64,000 nt of DNA, taken from Limnospira fusiformis SAG 85.79 (GTDB lineage Bacteria; Cyanobacteriota; Cyanobacteriia; Cyanobacteriales; Microcoleaceae). Each line of letters begins with the position of its first letter. The first letter of the stretch is position 1. Of this stretch, positions 30,201 through 39,061 are shown piece by piece. A model generated the notes under the pieces. It worked only from the letters and a program-made list of their open reading frames with translations, did not search any database and had not been told where the DNA came from. Made by a program: the position numbers and the translations under genes. The DNA lies in assembly GCF_012516315.1 (NCBI RefSeq), contig NZ_CP051185.1:4531363-4595362 (forward strand). The letters run 5' to 3'.

Positions 30201-30504
30201 TGATCTCTTGGGCTTGGGCTTTTTGGGCTTGTGTGGCGTTGGGGTCTACCAGAATTGCGGCTTGAGTCCTGACGGTTAAGTTACTAGCTGTAGCTAGGGT
30301 TTCTCGGCGTTGATTTTCGGCCCATTTGTTGACCTGATGGGCTTTAAGGGAGGTGGCGACTTGCAATCGTTCAAAAACTGATTGTTTCAGGGACTCCCGC
30401 GCGCGGATATTAACAGTAAAGCTAACCAGCCCAACGGTGACACCGGAAAGTAGAAAAAAGTAACCCACCAATTTTGACAGTAGGCTTTGATTGAGGAGTT
30501 TCAT
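27256..30504 (-). CDS. Hybrid sensor histidine kinase with a peptidoglycan-binding insert in its sensor domain
   Basis: A 1082-residue membrane kinase. A first membrane helix (about 12-30) and a second (about 383-402) enclose an extracytoplasmic dCache sensor. Inside it, residues about 192-253 (LDDILAIQTLLANGGFYNGS and on) form a peptidoglycan-binding-like three-helix motif. HAMP (about 403-455), coiled coil and PAS (about 480-585) follow. The HisKA His is in STVSHELRTPLTS, and the ATP domain has NLISNAVKF, DTGCGI and GTGLGL. Receiver 1 is intact (DLVILDIIMPEING). Receiver 2 (about 1000-1075) reads DLVIANAEF where the phospho-Asp should be, so it looks inactive. GAGGT precedes the ATG. It leads a three-gene unit with the cyclase and the response regulator. 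Confidence 0.93.
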   Translation of the reverse strand: MKLLNQSLLSKLVGYFFLLSGVTVGLVSFTVNIRARESLKQSVFERLQVATSLKAHQVNKWAENQRRETLATASNLTVRTQAAILVDPNATQAQKAQAQEIINQELTHLLALKPEIDRISLLTTAGIIIYSTDPTIIGNYQPLGNTTTYFESMESGDRVRPNFYTSTKTGRPMITLAAPVFRPTSSTSATLDIPELDDILAIQTLLANGGFYNGSIDNIWGLQTQTAIENAQNAYGLPVTGQPDRPTLEQLVQSANNINLPPENQRIAVIALDLNLNSIDEIIRKRAGLGNSGETYLVGRLESQSALISSHQIGEEKLIQAVSSPGIDAALRGETGEGIYRNYDGIPVIGVYTWLEKQNLALIAEMEQQEAFAPANRLAKDILLLGLTSISLLLIAVYLLTRKITQPILAITETALKVSDGNFDCQAPVLTQDEIGILARTFNQMITDIKEFNQQLSDANQYLEERVKMATVELQETLANLTSIIDHIADGLLVTDTEGKITRTNPALANLFDLGDVDIRGKLCSEAFDGDVMDLLLQSKAKPLDAFGGEVKLEGDRIGQAVAKGVLKQVSSPSGSEELIYIGSVVLFRDITAEKEIDRMKTDFISTVSHELRTPLTSVLGFAKLIQKKLDDVIFPFIKTDDKKINRAVNQVASNVDIIVSEGIRLTNLINDVLDIAKMEAGKTEWHIEPLSIKTVVERAISATTSLFNNKPIKLIVNIPENLPDIMGDNDKLMQVFINLISNAVKFTETGNVTLKLMAVKSAIKVSVKDTGCGIDAADREQVFEKFKQVGNTLTNKPQGTGLGLPICQEIIQHHGGSIWVESQVGVGSTFYFTLPLPDVKDIENAVKTLDLQSLINHLTNEKYQDNQSIGEQKKTILIVDDDPSIRELLRQELDAEGYNVRLAKDGREAISQIKQNPPDLVILDIIMPEINGFDVAAILKHDPETQHIPILVVSADDSVSRGYQVGVDKYLTKPVAQETLLQEVKSLFARGESPKRVLIVDRDISTLEILNEVLKTQGYLVSQTQGEEEFLPQIRAMKPDLVIANAEFSKKYNLVRSFKFEKELANIFLFLLEDSRSNHED

Positions 30505-30568
30505 TTGTTTACCTCATGGAGACTCTGGCTATAACCTGATTCGGGTTCCTATGGTGGGCCATAAACTA

Positions 30569-31945
30569 TTATTGCTCCCAATTGGAGAAAATTCCCTCAA
30601 TTTGAGCGATCGCCCGATCGGCTGCCTGTTCTGGTGAGATACCATCAGCTACAATAGCACGGATCACCTGACCCCAAATATTATCCGATAGCACTTGAGA
30701 ATAAGCCGGATTAAATGATTGTGCAAATGGCCTAGCTTGCTGATATTGCTGAACAGACGCTGAAATATGCGGATCTTCAGGATTTGTCCAAAATGGATCT
30801 TCTAATAGTTTTGGCATTACCGGAAAATAGCGTCCTTGAGCACCCTGGAGATAGGAACCTAAGTTCTCTGGTTGAATTAGATAGGATAGTAGACTTTTGG
30901 CTTGTTCCTGATTGGGGGACTCTTTAAATATAACAACCATTTTGACACTGGAAACGGAATTAAGGCGATCGCCATTCAGTGTGTTGGGCCAGTCGATGGT
31001 GACTAAATCTTGAAAATAGGTCTGGGTATCCTGACGCTGGGAACCGGGAATTGATAGGGATGGGTTAGCGGTTAAAATTGAATTTCGACTCAGGAAAGAG
31101 ACGTTATTATCAGGATTTGCCCAATCGATGGCACTAGGGGGAACATAGCCATCTTTATAAAGGTTGGTGTATTCGGTCAAGGCGTTAATCAGACCTTGAC
31201 GCACCCGGGGTTCCCTAATTTGCAGTTGTCCTGTGGGGCTGATTAATTGTACATTGTGGGCTGTTAAAAATTGCTCAAAGGTGAAGTAGGTATCACTGGC
31301 GGCGGGAGACATGGGAAAACCAAAGGCGTAGATATTTTGCTGACCCTGGGAACGTAATTCGTCTTGAATGTCTTTCCAAAATTGCCAAAATCCCTCCCAG
31401 TCTTGAGGAATGCGATCGCTACTAAATCCGGCTTGTTCAACTAGGGGTTTCCAGTAGTGAATATGAATAGTTTGCTGGCTGAGGGGGGCGGCATATTTCC
31501 CAGTTTGTCGGGTGTGGGAATTCTTGTATGCTACGGATTCCAGGGCTTCGCGATCGTAAATGCTTCGCAGGGGAGTAATTATATCCGATAGATCAACCAG
31601 TTGATTATCCCACGCTAAACTAGGGATTAAGGTTTCGACTTTGCCTGTGCTAAATAACAGGTCGGGAGGATTAACTGATGCGATCGCATTATTAGTTTCT
31701 CTCAGCATATCTGCGTCACTGTAGAAGGTCAATTCTACCCGATTTCCGGTCTCATTTTCCCACTCTTGGACTAATCTCTGAATCTCTTGAGTTTCTTCTG
31801 GATAAAAACCCTGTTGCCACCAAACCCTAAATGGCCTATCCCCAGCACCAGAACCCACAGACGATGGGGATGCGTTACAGGTAACTACCCCTAATGATAA
31901 GAAGAACAGAAGACCATATTTAATAAATTCTTGGCGTGTTTGCAT
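30569..31945 (-). CDS. Extracellular solute-binding lipoprotein (family 1, sugar type)
   Basis: A 458-residue periplasmic binding protein. The N-terminus has a short hydrophobic signal ending GVVTC at about residues 19-23, a plausible lipobox with Cys as lipid site. Then come the bilobed-fold markers FRVWWQQGFYPEETQEIQRL, VQEWENETGNRVELTFYSDA and PPDLLFSTG, seen in ABC importers of sugars or polyols. No permease or ATPase gene is next to it, so it is an orphan component here. The sensor kinase start is 64 bp downstream on the same strand. The solute could be a ligand for the kinase system, but that is only a positional guess. Confidence 0.85.
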   Translation of the reverse strand: MQTRQEFIKYGLLFFLSLGVVTCNASPSSVGSGAGDRPFRVWWQQGFYPEETQEIQRLVQEWENETGNRVELTFYSDADMLRETNNAIASVNPPDLLFSTGKVETLIPSLAWDNQLVDLSDIITPLRSIYDREALESVAYKNSHTRQTGKYAAPLSQQTIHIHYWKPLVEQAGFSSDRIPQDWEGFWQFWKDIQDELRSQGQQNIYAFGFPMSPAASDTYFTFEQFLTAHNVQLISPTGQLQIREPRVRQGLINALTEYTNLYKDGYVPPSAIDWANPDNNVSFLSRNSILTANPSLSIPGSQRQDTQTYFQDLVTIDWPNTLNGDRLNSVSSVKMVVIFKESPNQEQAKSLLSYLIQPENLGSYLQGAQGRYFPVMPKLLEDPFWTNPEDPHISASVQQYQQARPFAQSFNPAYSQVLSDNIWGQVIRAIVADGISPEQAADRAIAQIEGIFSNWEQ

Positions 31946-32170
31946 GGTAAAATACTACCCACAACTATTGTGTCAAGTTAAATCATAACTATATCCAATT
32001 TTACCACGGAATCTATTAAGATTCTCAAGATTTGATCAGTTGACTGGATACCATAGCTGCTGGGGATTATTGCCCATCATTTAGTTAAGTTATCTTCCGA
32101 AATATTAAGCTATATAAACATGGATAGTTACATAATGTTAACTTCCTGTCTAATTCCGATAAAATTGATG

Positions 32171-32701
32171 TTACTCATGTTCTTGGTCTTCTTCTTCATC
32201 AGGGCGAGATTTGCGAGACTTGTTAAACCTTTTATTTTTGATGGCAATATCTTCATTCATAGTCCGAATTAACCAATAACTAGCAGCCAAAGCTAAACTC
32301 GCACCCGCCAAAGCGATCACATCGATTTTTTGATATTTATTGGTGTCAAAAATGATAATCTTTCGGGATACAGCAATTAAAGCTGTCACCACCACTAACT
32401 CAACTTGAACAATATGCTTTTTTAAATAAGCTGTTATATTTTCCAGCAACTCCAAAGCAATTAAAATATTCAAGAATAGCCCAAAAATCTCAATTAAAGT
32501 TGCATCAAAAAACCCGGTTGGCTTGGCAGCAAATAAATCCGTTAACAACACCCGAATTAAATCCACCAGAGAAACGATGATTACCAAAATTAAAGCCACG
32601 GACAAAATTTTAGAGACGCAATTCTCCACCCAGTGAATCATCCCCAAAAAATTCTCATCTTGAAACTGATTTAAAATTCGCTGCAACTTTTTTTTAAACA
32701 T
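32171..32701 (-). CDS. PsiE-like (phosphate-starvation-inducible) membrane protein
   Basis: A 176-residue protein with four hydrophobic segments (about 31-50, 66-85, 97-112 and 130-147). The middle, EIFGLFLNILIALELLENIT followed by VELVVVTALIAVSRKIIIFD, is the PsiE family core. The C-terminal tail is highly charged (K, R, E, D). The function of the family is unknown. Its start overlaps the 3' end of the upstream epimerase gene by 8 bp, so the two are probably co-transcribed. Confidence 0.8.
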   Translation of the reverse strand: MFKKKLQRILNQFQDENFLGMIHWVENCVSKILSVALILVIIVSLVDLIRVLLTDLFAAKPTGFFDATLIEIFGLFLNILIALELLENITAYLKKHIVQVELVVVTALIAVSRKIIIFDTNKYQKIDVIALAGASLALAASYWLIRTMNEDIAIKNKRFNKSRKSRPDEEEDQEHE

Positions 32702-33413
32702 TGGGTTTATCCGTGATATAATTTAATTCGGCATTATCTTGGGGTTGATAATCAATCAATTGACGGGCGTTGTCAATGTTCCAAATCCGATTAGTATTGT
32801 TAGAAACCCCATAAAAAATCTGAAAACCCAAATCTTGATGATCTAGGGATTTTTGCACCAATTGCGCCAAATCTCTGGGACTACACCAAGTCTTCAAACT
32901 GCGATCGCTATTAGGATATGGCAAAAATGAACCAATCCGCAAGCAAATAATCGACATCCCATATTGGTCTACAAAAAACTGCGCCAACGCCTCCCCAAAA
33001 GCCTTACCAACCCCATATAAAGAATCAGGTCTCACGACCATTTCCGGGGTGATATGGGACTCTCCCATAACTTCTCGCCACCCGGAAACATGATTACTAC
33101 TAGCATAAATTAACTGCTTTATCCCCACCCGTCTCGCCGCCTCAAAGACATTATAAGTTCCCGCAATTCCCCCCCGATAGACATCCTCCCAAGGCTGTTG
33201 TACGTCTGGGTTACTCGCCAAATGAATTACTCCATCAACCCCGTCCATAGCCTGGGATACTGCTTCAAAATCAGTAATATCGGCTATGATGACATCATCA
33301 GCACCAGAAATCGGTTTAAGATCCAAACATCGGAATTGGTAACAGCCAGCTAACAATTCTCGAAGCGATCGGCCAATTTGTCCAGCCGCACCCGTAATCA
33401 GAACCTTTCGCAT
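32694..33413 (-). CDS. NAD-dependent epimerase/dehydratase family protein
   Basis: An extended short-chain dehydrogenase of about 239 residues. VLITGAAGQIGRSL is the glycine-rich NAD(P) loop at the very start. YASSNHVSG carries the catalytic Ser and SLYGVGKAFGEAL the Y-x-x-x-K pair. The chain is shorter than sugar-nucleotide epimerases and resembles uronate dehydrogenase-type enzymes, which have the same VSGW and SLYGVGK segments, but the substrate is not settled. The frame opens with TTG at 33425; the ATG at 33413 gives the normal MRKVLITG start. Confidence 0.82.
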   Translation of the reverse strand: MRKVLITGAAGQIGRSLRELLAGCYQFRCLDLKPISGADDVIIADITDFEAVSQAMDGVDGVIHLASNPDVQQPWEDVYRGGIAGTYNVFEAARRVGIKQLIYASSNHVSGWREVMGESHITPEMVVRPDSLYGVGKAFGEALAQFFVDQYGMSIICLRIGSFLPYPNSDRSLKTWCSPRDLAQLVQKSLDHQDLGFQIFYGVSNNTNRIWNIDNARQLIDYQPQDNAELNYITDKPNV

Positions 33414-33462
33414 TTCCTTTGTCAACCAGTCAAATTCATTCTGATTCTAACATTAACCTGTC

Positions 33463-34476
33463 ATGATTTTAACTCTATTAGAAAATCCAATTGTTAGATT
33501 ATACATCAATTTAATTGGCTGGGCTTTACTAGGATTTATTCTCGGCAAAAAACTCCCCGATAGTACATCCAAGTATTTAGGCCAGTTTCTCTATTGGATT
33601 GGTGTTCCCCTTGGTATCATTGCCTTTATGCGGGGAGTTGATATCTCTGGATATATTTGGATTTCCCCGATAGCGGGATGGCTTGCTATGTTGGTTGGGG
33701 CAGTTTTTGCGCGTTTTTGGATGGAATTAGAAATCAGTGATGAACGTATTAAAGCGATCGCTTCTGGTCTGATTAACCCTCGCGATTTAAAATCAGATCA
33801 ACCCATCCCAGACACCGCCTGGACTCGACCAACCCAAGGCAGTTTTTTACTAGCTATGATGGTAGGAAATACCTCTTATTTAGGCTTTCCTGTAGTCTTG
33901 TCTTTAATCGGTCCTGAATACTTTTTATGGGCAGTCCTTTATAATACCCTCGCCACCAGTCCCGGACTTCACGGCATTGGCTATATGATTTCGGCTAATT
34001 ATGGGAATAATCCCCTAGCACAACGTCGGAAAAGTCCACTACAAATTATTTTCGGAAATCCGGCTTTATGGAGTTTTGGGTTTGGGTTTTTTTTCCGCCA
34101 TGTTCCCCTCCCAGACCTGGCAGAAAATGGTTTAAGAACTTCGGCTTGGTCTATTGTCACGTTAGCGATTATTATGATTGGGATTCAACTTAGTCAATTA
34201 GGGAAACTGCAAAAATTAAGCCAAGCGTTAATTTGTCTGGCTATTAAAATGATTGTAGTTCCGTTAGTAGTAGGAACAGGTTTGATGTTTTTGGGAGTGA
34301 CAGGTTTACCGAGATTAGCTATTGTTCTCCAAATGGCTATGCCGCCTTCTATTGCTACGGTAATTTATGCGATCGCCTACGGTCTTGACAAGGATTTATC
34401 GGTAGCTACTGTAGCTTTAGGTTCGGTGGGTTTATTAATGACAATCCCGATGTGGTTATGGCTATTTGCGCCTTAA
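33463..34476 (+). CDS. AEC family transporter (auxin efflux carrier/malate permease type)
   Basis: A 337-residue membrane protein with about ten hydrophobic segments in two five-helix halves around a polar loop (about 100-125). LAMMVGNTSYLGFPVVLSLIG matches the first half-repeat crossover motif of the AEC/BASS-like fold, and MAMPPSIATVIYAIAYGLD the second. Bacterial members export or import organic acids such as malate. The gene is divergent from the epimerase gene and converges on the LarA-like gene, with a 15-bp overlap of their 3' ends. A link to lactate transport is a guess from that neighbour. Confidence 0.82.
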   Translation: MILTLLENPIVRLYINLIGWALLGFILGKKLPDSTSKYLGQFLYWIGVPLGIIAFMRGVDISGYIWISPIAGWLAMLVGAVFARFWMELEISDERIKAIASGLINPRDLKSDQPIPDTAWTRPTQGSFLLAMMVGNTSYLGFPVVLSLIGPEYFLWAVLYNTLATSPGLHGIGYMISANYGNNPLAQRRKSPLQIIFGNPALWSFGFGFFFRHVPLPDLAENGLRTSAWSIVTLAIIMIGIQLSQLGKLQKLSQALICLAIKMIVVPLVVGTGLMFLGVTGLPRLAIVLQMAMPPSIATVIYAIAYGLDKDLSVATVALGSVGLLMTIPMWLWLFAP

Positions 34477-35625
34477 AATTAAATCGGTAGCATGGTAAAC
34501 AATAGCATCAAATTCTGAGGGGTCTAAACTAGCGGGGTCGCGATAGCCTAAATTAATGCGATCGCACATTTTCTCATCAATATATTCCGATGCCAAAAAC
34601 ACCTTAATTCTCTGTAAATGCTGCCCAACCCTAATTAAATGACTAGCCACTAGGGGATTATTTAACTCTCCCGAATCAACCCAGGTTTTCACCTGTTCAG
34701 GAATAGCATAACCGAATTGATTAATAATATCCCCGTGGGTGGCAGAAATCCCCTCAGCCAACTTCCCTCTCACCACCAAAGTTCCCCCATCTCTGACCAT
34801 ATCTGCACAGTTATAAACGGCTTTAGCAGCCTGCCAAAAATCGGCACTTTTGTCATCCACAATAGCCAGCAATTTATCGCAGGGTTCAACAGTTTTTAAA
34901 AACAATTTAGCACTAAGTGCGGCCGCCTGACGATAGGAAGATTGTAAATCACCCACAAACACATCGACAATACCAGTGGGAAGGGTAACAAAGTTAACGG
35001 AAACGAAAGTAGCCGGAAAGGCTTGAGTAGCTAACTCTCCCACTTGAGCTAATATATCCCTAATTGGGTTATCCACTTTTGCCATAATTTCTTCAGTAGG
35101 GAAGAGGTTACTTTTCCAGTGAGTGTAATCAATTATGGCTTGATTAGCAATTCCCGGACACAGATATTTTGTCCCCCCAGAAAATCCCACAACTCGATGA
35201 GGAAATACACTCCCCAAACACATGACGACATCCTGATTCATCATCACCCTGTTTAACTTGACAGTGACCCCATCAATCACGCCAATTTCGACTAAATGAC
35301 TATCATCAAAGGCATTATGATTTAACAGGTTTATCTGTTCAGCCTCTGTGGGGGATATTCCCAATTTATTGAGCATTTCGGTCTCAGTCATCGGTCGATG
35401 AGTTCCCAAGGCAAAGATTACGGTAATTTCTGGGGATAAACTTCTGTTAATAAAGGCTAATAATTGGGAAAAAAAGAGGTCAATAGGTGTGGAACGGGTG
35501 ACATCTTCACAGATAATCAGAAGGCGATCGCACCGTTGATTTATGGACAACAAATAATCGGTTATTGTGCGGACAATAGCATCAACAGAAATCAGACTAA
35601 CTGTTTCTAGGGTGATAATTTTCAT
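34462..35625 (-). CDS. LarA-like protein (lactate racemase family, DUF2088)
   Basis: A protein of about 387 residues resembling the nickel-pincer racemase/epimerase family LarA. VTRSTPIDLFFSQLL fits the N-terminal cofactor motif, LGTHRPMTETEM is the family H-R motif (about 77), and HNAFDDSHLVEIG and PHRVVGFSGGTKYLCPGI hold further conserved His, Lys and Gly residues. LarA interconverts D- and L-lactate, but many homologues act on other 2-hydroxyacids. The accessory genes larB, larC and larE, needed to make the cofactor, are not in the window. The frame allows GTG at 35631; ATG at 35625 is preferred. Confidence 0.75.
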   Translation of the reverse strand: MKIITLETVSLISVDAIVRTITDYLLSINQRCDRLLIICEDVTRSTPIDLFFSQLLAFINRSLSPEITVIFALGTHRPMTETEMLNKLGISPTEAEQINLLNHNAFDDSHLVEIGVIDGVTVKLNRVMMNQDVVMCLGSVFPHRVVGFSGGTKYLCPGIANQAIIDYTHWKSNLFPTEEIMAKVDNPIRDILAQVGELATQAFPATFVSVNFVTLPTGIVDVFVGDLQSSYRQAAALSAKLFLKTVEPCDKLLAIVDDKSADFWQAAKAVYNCADMVRDGGTLVVRGKLAEGISATHGDIINQFGYAIPEQVKTWVDSGELNNPLVASHLIRVGQHLQRIKVFLASEYIDEKMCDRINLGYRDPASLDPSEFDAIVYHATDLILRRK

Positions 35626-35667
35626 ACTCACTTAAATATCAGCAATTAGCGCCATCAAATCATGAAA

Positions 35668-36003
35668 GTAGGTTGGGTGCAACCCAACACCGTCAAATCA
35701 TGAAAGTAGGTTGGGTGCAACCCAACACCGTCATCTGATGAAAGTAGGTTGGGTGCAACCCAACACCGTCAAATCATGAAAGTAGGTTGGGTGCAACCCA
35801 ACACCGTCAAATCATGAAAGTAGGTTGGGTGCAACCCAACACCGTCAAATCATGAAAGTAGGTTGGGTGCAACCCAACACCGTCATCTGATGAAAGTAGG
35901 TTAGGTGCAACCCAACACCGTCATCTGATGAAAGTAGGTTAGGTGCAACCCAACACCGTCATCTGATGAAAGTAGGTTAGGTGCAACCCAACACCGTCAA
36001 TCA
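35668..36003. repeat. 38-bp tandem repeats, nine units
   Basis: GTAGGTTGGGTGCAACCCAA begins each unit at 35668, 35706, 35744, 35782, 35820, 35858, 35896, 35934 and 35972, an exact 38-bp period. GTTGGGT-GC-AACCCAAC forms a nearly perfect hairpin in each. Two linker versions (CAAATCATGAAA and CATCTGATGAAA) occur, and the last three units share a G-to-A change (GGTTAGG), which breaks their hairpin and shows local copying. Confidence 0.93.
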
Positions 36004-36091
36004 ACCCCTTCTCTAACCCCTCACCCAACCGCCGCCAAATCACCCATTTCAGCCATCCTTAAAAAAACTCCCAAAATCCCAGTTTTACCCC

Positions 36092-36177
36092 TTGACAAAT
36101 CCCGCCACTTGACTTATTATAGAAGCATGGAAATCCGTGGCGACATATATATGCCTAGAAACGGGTCAAGGTTCTAA
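36092..36177 (+). promoter_or_regulatory. Promoter plus leaderless mini-ORF, copy 1 (type 2)
   Basis: TTGACA 36092-36097, 17-bp gap, TATTAT 36115-36120, ATG 36127. The frame reads MEIRGDIYMPRNGSRF and stops at 36177. It faces the 3' end of the gene ending at 36262, 135 bp away. Divergent from the common type but with the R-x-D-I-Y core kept. Confidence 0.6.
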
Positions 36178-36261
36178 TTAGGCAGTAAATCGAAAAAAGC
36201 GATCGCACTTTCAGCCCATCTCATAGACAAGTAGCTAAACGGAAAGCCGCCCAACCATCAC

Positions 36262-38310
36262 CTACCCCCAACCGAAGATATTACCATCTTCTAAACTGAC
36301 ATTAGTAACCCCTTCCAGGACACCCACCAGTTGGTCAGAACCGGCTACATAAATAGCTGTACCACTATGAAAACCGCTGGGTAGTGACCCAATTTCATAG
36401 TCATCAGGGCTACCGAGCAAAACCACCATATCCTGATTTACCTGAAAGTCAGTTACTATGCTGTAACCTTCTCCCGGAAGCATTACCAAAGTATCATTTC
36501 CCTCGCCTCCCACCAGAGTATCAACACCTTGAGCGCCTCCAAATAGGATATCATTACCCTGGTCTCCAAACAAAATATGATTCCCATTACCTGCTACCAA
36601 GGTATCATTCCCCTGACCACCATAAATGGCATCATTGCCGTCGCCTCCAAATAGGATATCATCATCTTTATTTCCCAATAGGATATCATCCCCCTGACCA
36701 GCAACTAAGATATCATTACCCTGACCGCCAAACAGAGTATTATCTCCCTGGGAAACCTGGAGCCAATCATCACCTTGAAAACCCAGCAAAGTTTCATCAG
36801 AAGCCGTCCCGATAATTACATCATGATGGTCAGTCCCAAACCATTGATTGGGTAAAGGTTGAGTAATAGAGCCTTGATTCTCGGTTGGCAAAACTCCGGT
36901 AATTTGAGGCGGGAAACTATCCCAATTAATGACTTGATGAATTTCTGGTCTCCCCGGTGTGTCAGTACCATCTACTATCAACCTGCTAATAAAGGCATCC
37001 CGCTCACCACTATTGGTTTGCCCATCTAGGTCGCCCGCAGTCGAGCCCGCCACATAAATAGACCCATCACTACCGGTGGTCAGGGCACGAGCATGGTCAT
37101 TCAACCTGGTTCCCAACAGGCGCGTCCAGTCTTGAGTACCATCAGGCTGGAACCTGCCGATAAAGGCATCCCATTCGCCACCACTATTGGTTTGCCCGTC
37201 TAGGTCGCCCCCAGTCCAGCCCGCCACATAAATCGAGCCATCACTACCGGTGGTCAGGGCACTAGCCGAGTCCGAAGCACTGGTTCCCAGGAGGCGAGTC
37301 CAATCTTGAGTGCCATCAGGCTGGAACCTGCTGATAAAGGCATCACCCCTACCACTACCACTATTGGTTTGTCCACCTAGGTTGCCTTCAGTATAGCCCG
37401 CCACATAAATCGAGCCATCACTACCGGTGGTCAGGGCATGAGCCACGTCCCCACCACGGGTTCCCAACTGGCGCGTCCAGTCTGTAGTGCCATCAGGCTG
37501 GAACCTGCTAATAAAGGCATCAGGCACAAAATAAAAACCACCACTATGGGTTTGTCCGTCTAGGCCGCCAAAAGTCCTTCCCGCCACATAAATAGACCCA
37601 TCACTACCGGTGGTCAGGGCATGAGCCACGTCCCAAAGCCTGGTTCCCAACAGGCGAGTCCAGGCTTTAGCGCCATTGGGCTGGTACTTAGTGATAAAGG
37701 CATCTTCCTCACCACTATAGGTTTGTCCGTCTAGGTCGCCCCGAGTCCTTCCCGCCACATAAATCGAGCCATCACTACCGGTGGTCAGGGCATGAGCCCC
37801 GTCACCGTCACTGTTTCCCAACAGGCGCGTCCAGTCTTGAGTGCCATCAGGTTGGAACTTGGTGATAAAGGCATCAGGCCAGCTACCACTATTGGTTTGT
37901 CCATCTAGGTCGCCCCAAGTCGTACCCGCCACATAAATCGAGCCATCACTACCGGTGGTCAGGGCATGAGCATAGCGCGAATCACCGCTTCCCAACAGGC
38001 GCGTCCAATCTTGAGTGCCATCAGGCTGGAACCTGCTGATAAAGGCATCAGCCCTACCACTATTGGTTTGTCCGTCTAGGTCGCCATAAGTATAGCCCGC
38101 CACATAAATCGAGCCATCACTACCGGTGGTCAGAGCAGTAGCCGAGTCCTCCTCACCGCTTCCCAACAGGCGCGTCCAGGCGAACTCTGGCGGCGCGGAC
38201 ATCTGTACTGCTACTGGTTCACCTTCTACCCCACTGAATCCCTGTGAGGGCATGAAATTCTGAGAATCTGATGATTCAAAAATATGGAATATTTCGCTAG
38301 TATTGTTCAT
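36262..38310 (-). CDS. Secreted seven-bladed propeller protein with RTX repeats (paralogue A)
   Basis: About 682 residues from the ATG at 38310. GGAGGGGG precedes that codon, while the frame opens 9 codons earlier. After a short N-terminus come exactly seven repeats of about 58 residues (SBBP type: [39 protein letters not shown]). RTX-type G-G-x-G-x-D repeats span about 490-610 and should bind calcium. The tail ends NVSLEDGNIFGWG and differs from the tail of the other cluster genes. No Sec signal is seen; RTX proteins usually leave by type I secretion. It is nearly a copy of the gene at 60897. Confidence 0.88.
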   Translation of the reverse strand: MNNTSEIFHIFESSDSQNFMPSQGFSGVEGEPVAVQMSAPPEFAWTRLLGSGEEDSATALTTGSDGSIYVAGYTYGDLDGQTNSGRADAFISRFQPDGTQDWTRLLGSGDSRYAHALTTGSDGSIYVAGTTWGDLDGQTNSGSWPDAFITKFQPDGTQDWTRLLGNSDGDGAHALTTGSDGSIYVAGRTRGDLDGQTYSGEEDAFITKYQPNGAKAWTRLLGTRLWDVAHALTTGSDGSIYVAGRTFGGLDGQTHSGGFYFVPDAFISRFQPDGTTDWTRQLGTRGGDVAHALTTGSDGSIYVAGYTEGNLGGQTNSGSGRGDAFISRFQPDGTQDWTRLLGTSASDSASALTTGSDGSIYVAGWTGGDLDGQTNSGGEWDAFIGRFQPDGTQDWTRLLGTRLNDHARALTTGSDGSIYVAGSTAGDLDGQTNSGERDAFISRLIVDGTDTPGRPEIHQVINWDSFPPQITGVLPTENQGSITQPLPNQWFGTDHHDVIIGTASDETLLGFQGDDWLQVSQGDNTLFGGQGNDILVAGQGDDILLGNKDDDILFGGDGNDAIYGGQGNDTLVAGNGNHILFGDQGNDILFGGAQGVDTLVGGEGNDTLVMLPGEGYSIVTDFQVNQDMVVLLGSPDDYEIGSLPSGFHSGTAIYVAGSDQLVGVLEGVTNVSLEDGNIFGWG

Positions 38311-38521
38311 TAGGGTATCCCCCTCCAATGGAGCCATGGGGATTTCATACCTGGATTGGTATTTACATGGCTAACGACAATTGTACTTGGCTCTCAATAT
38401 AACCGGCCACCATCAGGGCTAAAAAAAAGCGATCGCACCATTTCCCCACACTCTCTAAAACCCGCTACCAATCAGCAGATTACGCAATCCTAAAAAAACT
38501 CTAAAAATCCCAATTTTTGCC

Positions 38522-38601
38522 TTGACAAATATGGGAGCTTTACTTATTATTAAATCATGGGAAACCGTGCCGACATATATAATGGTTTTTTGAGCCTATA
38601 G
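38522..38601 (+). promoter_or_regulatory. Promoter plus leaderless mini-ORF, copy 2
   Basis: TTGACA 38522-38527, TATTAT 38545-38550, ATG 38557, stop at 38601. Encodes the common MGNRADIYNGFLSL. The spacer has GCTTTAC instead of GCTTGAC. It is followed by the two GTTGGGT hairpins and copy 3 after 288 bp. Confidence 0.65.
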
Positions 38602-38809
38602 CTCTGGGTAGGTTGGGTGAAACCCAACAGCGGTGAGATGGTGGTGTTGGGTTCCGTTCCTCCACCCAACCTACTTAAATAGGCTATATAACCGGCCACC
38701 CTCATTCTTAAAAAAAGCGATCGCACCATTTCCCCACACTCTCTAAAACCCCCCACTCATCAGCAGCTTAGGCAATCCTAAAAAAACTCTAAAAATCCCA
38801 ATTTTTGCC

Positions 38810-38889
38810 TTGACAAATATGGGAGCTTTACTTATTATTAAATCATGGGAAACCGTGCCGACATATATAATGGTTTTTTGAGCCTATAG
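38810..38889 (+). promoter_or_regulatory. Promoter plus leaderless mini-ORF, copy 3
   Basis: TTGACA 38810-38815, TATTAT 38833-38838, ATG 38845, common 14-residue frame. It is the copy nearest the 3' end of the subtilisin-like gene, 485 bp away. It shares the GCTTTAC change with copy 2, showing that the pair arose by tandem duplication. Confidence 0.65.
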
Positions 38890-39061
38890 CTCTGGGTAGG
38901 TTGGGTGAAACCCAACAGCGGTGAGATGGTGGTGTTGGGTTCCGTTCCTCCACCCAACCTACTTAAATAGGCTATATAACCGGCCACCCTCATTCTTAAA
39001 AAAAGCGATCGCACTATTTTTCCCCACACTCTAAAACCTACCCCGTAAAAGCATCCGAACA

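Noticed and set aside
36384..36815. Long plus-strand frames opposite the RTX and propeller genes (for example 36384-36815, 51035-52303 and those opposite the Calx-beta repeats)
   Set aside because: They are antisense shadows that repeat with the period of the real minus-strand repeats and show no start signals.
38540..38620. Type I toxin-antitoxin reading of the mini-ORF
   Set aside because: The 14-residue peptide MGNRADIYNGFLSL is not hydrophobic enough for a membrane toxin, and no paired antisense promoter is visible within the module.
38550..38756. 68-74 codon minus-strand frames in the spacers ending KKPLYMSARFPMI
   Set aside because: They are the reverse of the promoter/mini-ORF and hairpin module, recur with every copy, and have no ribosome site.
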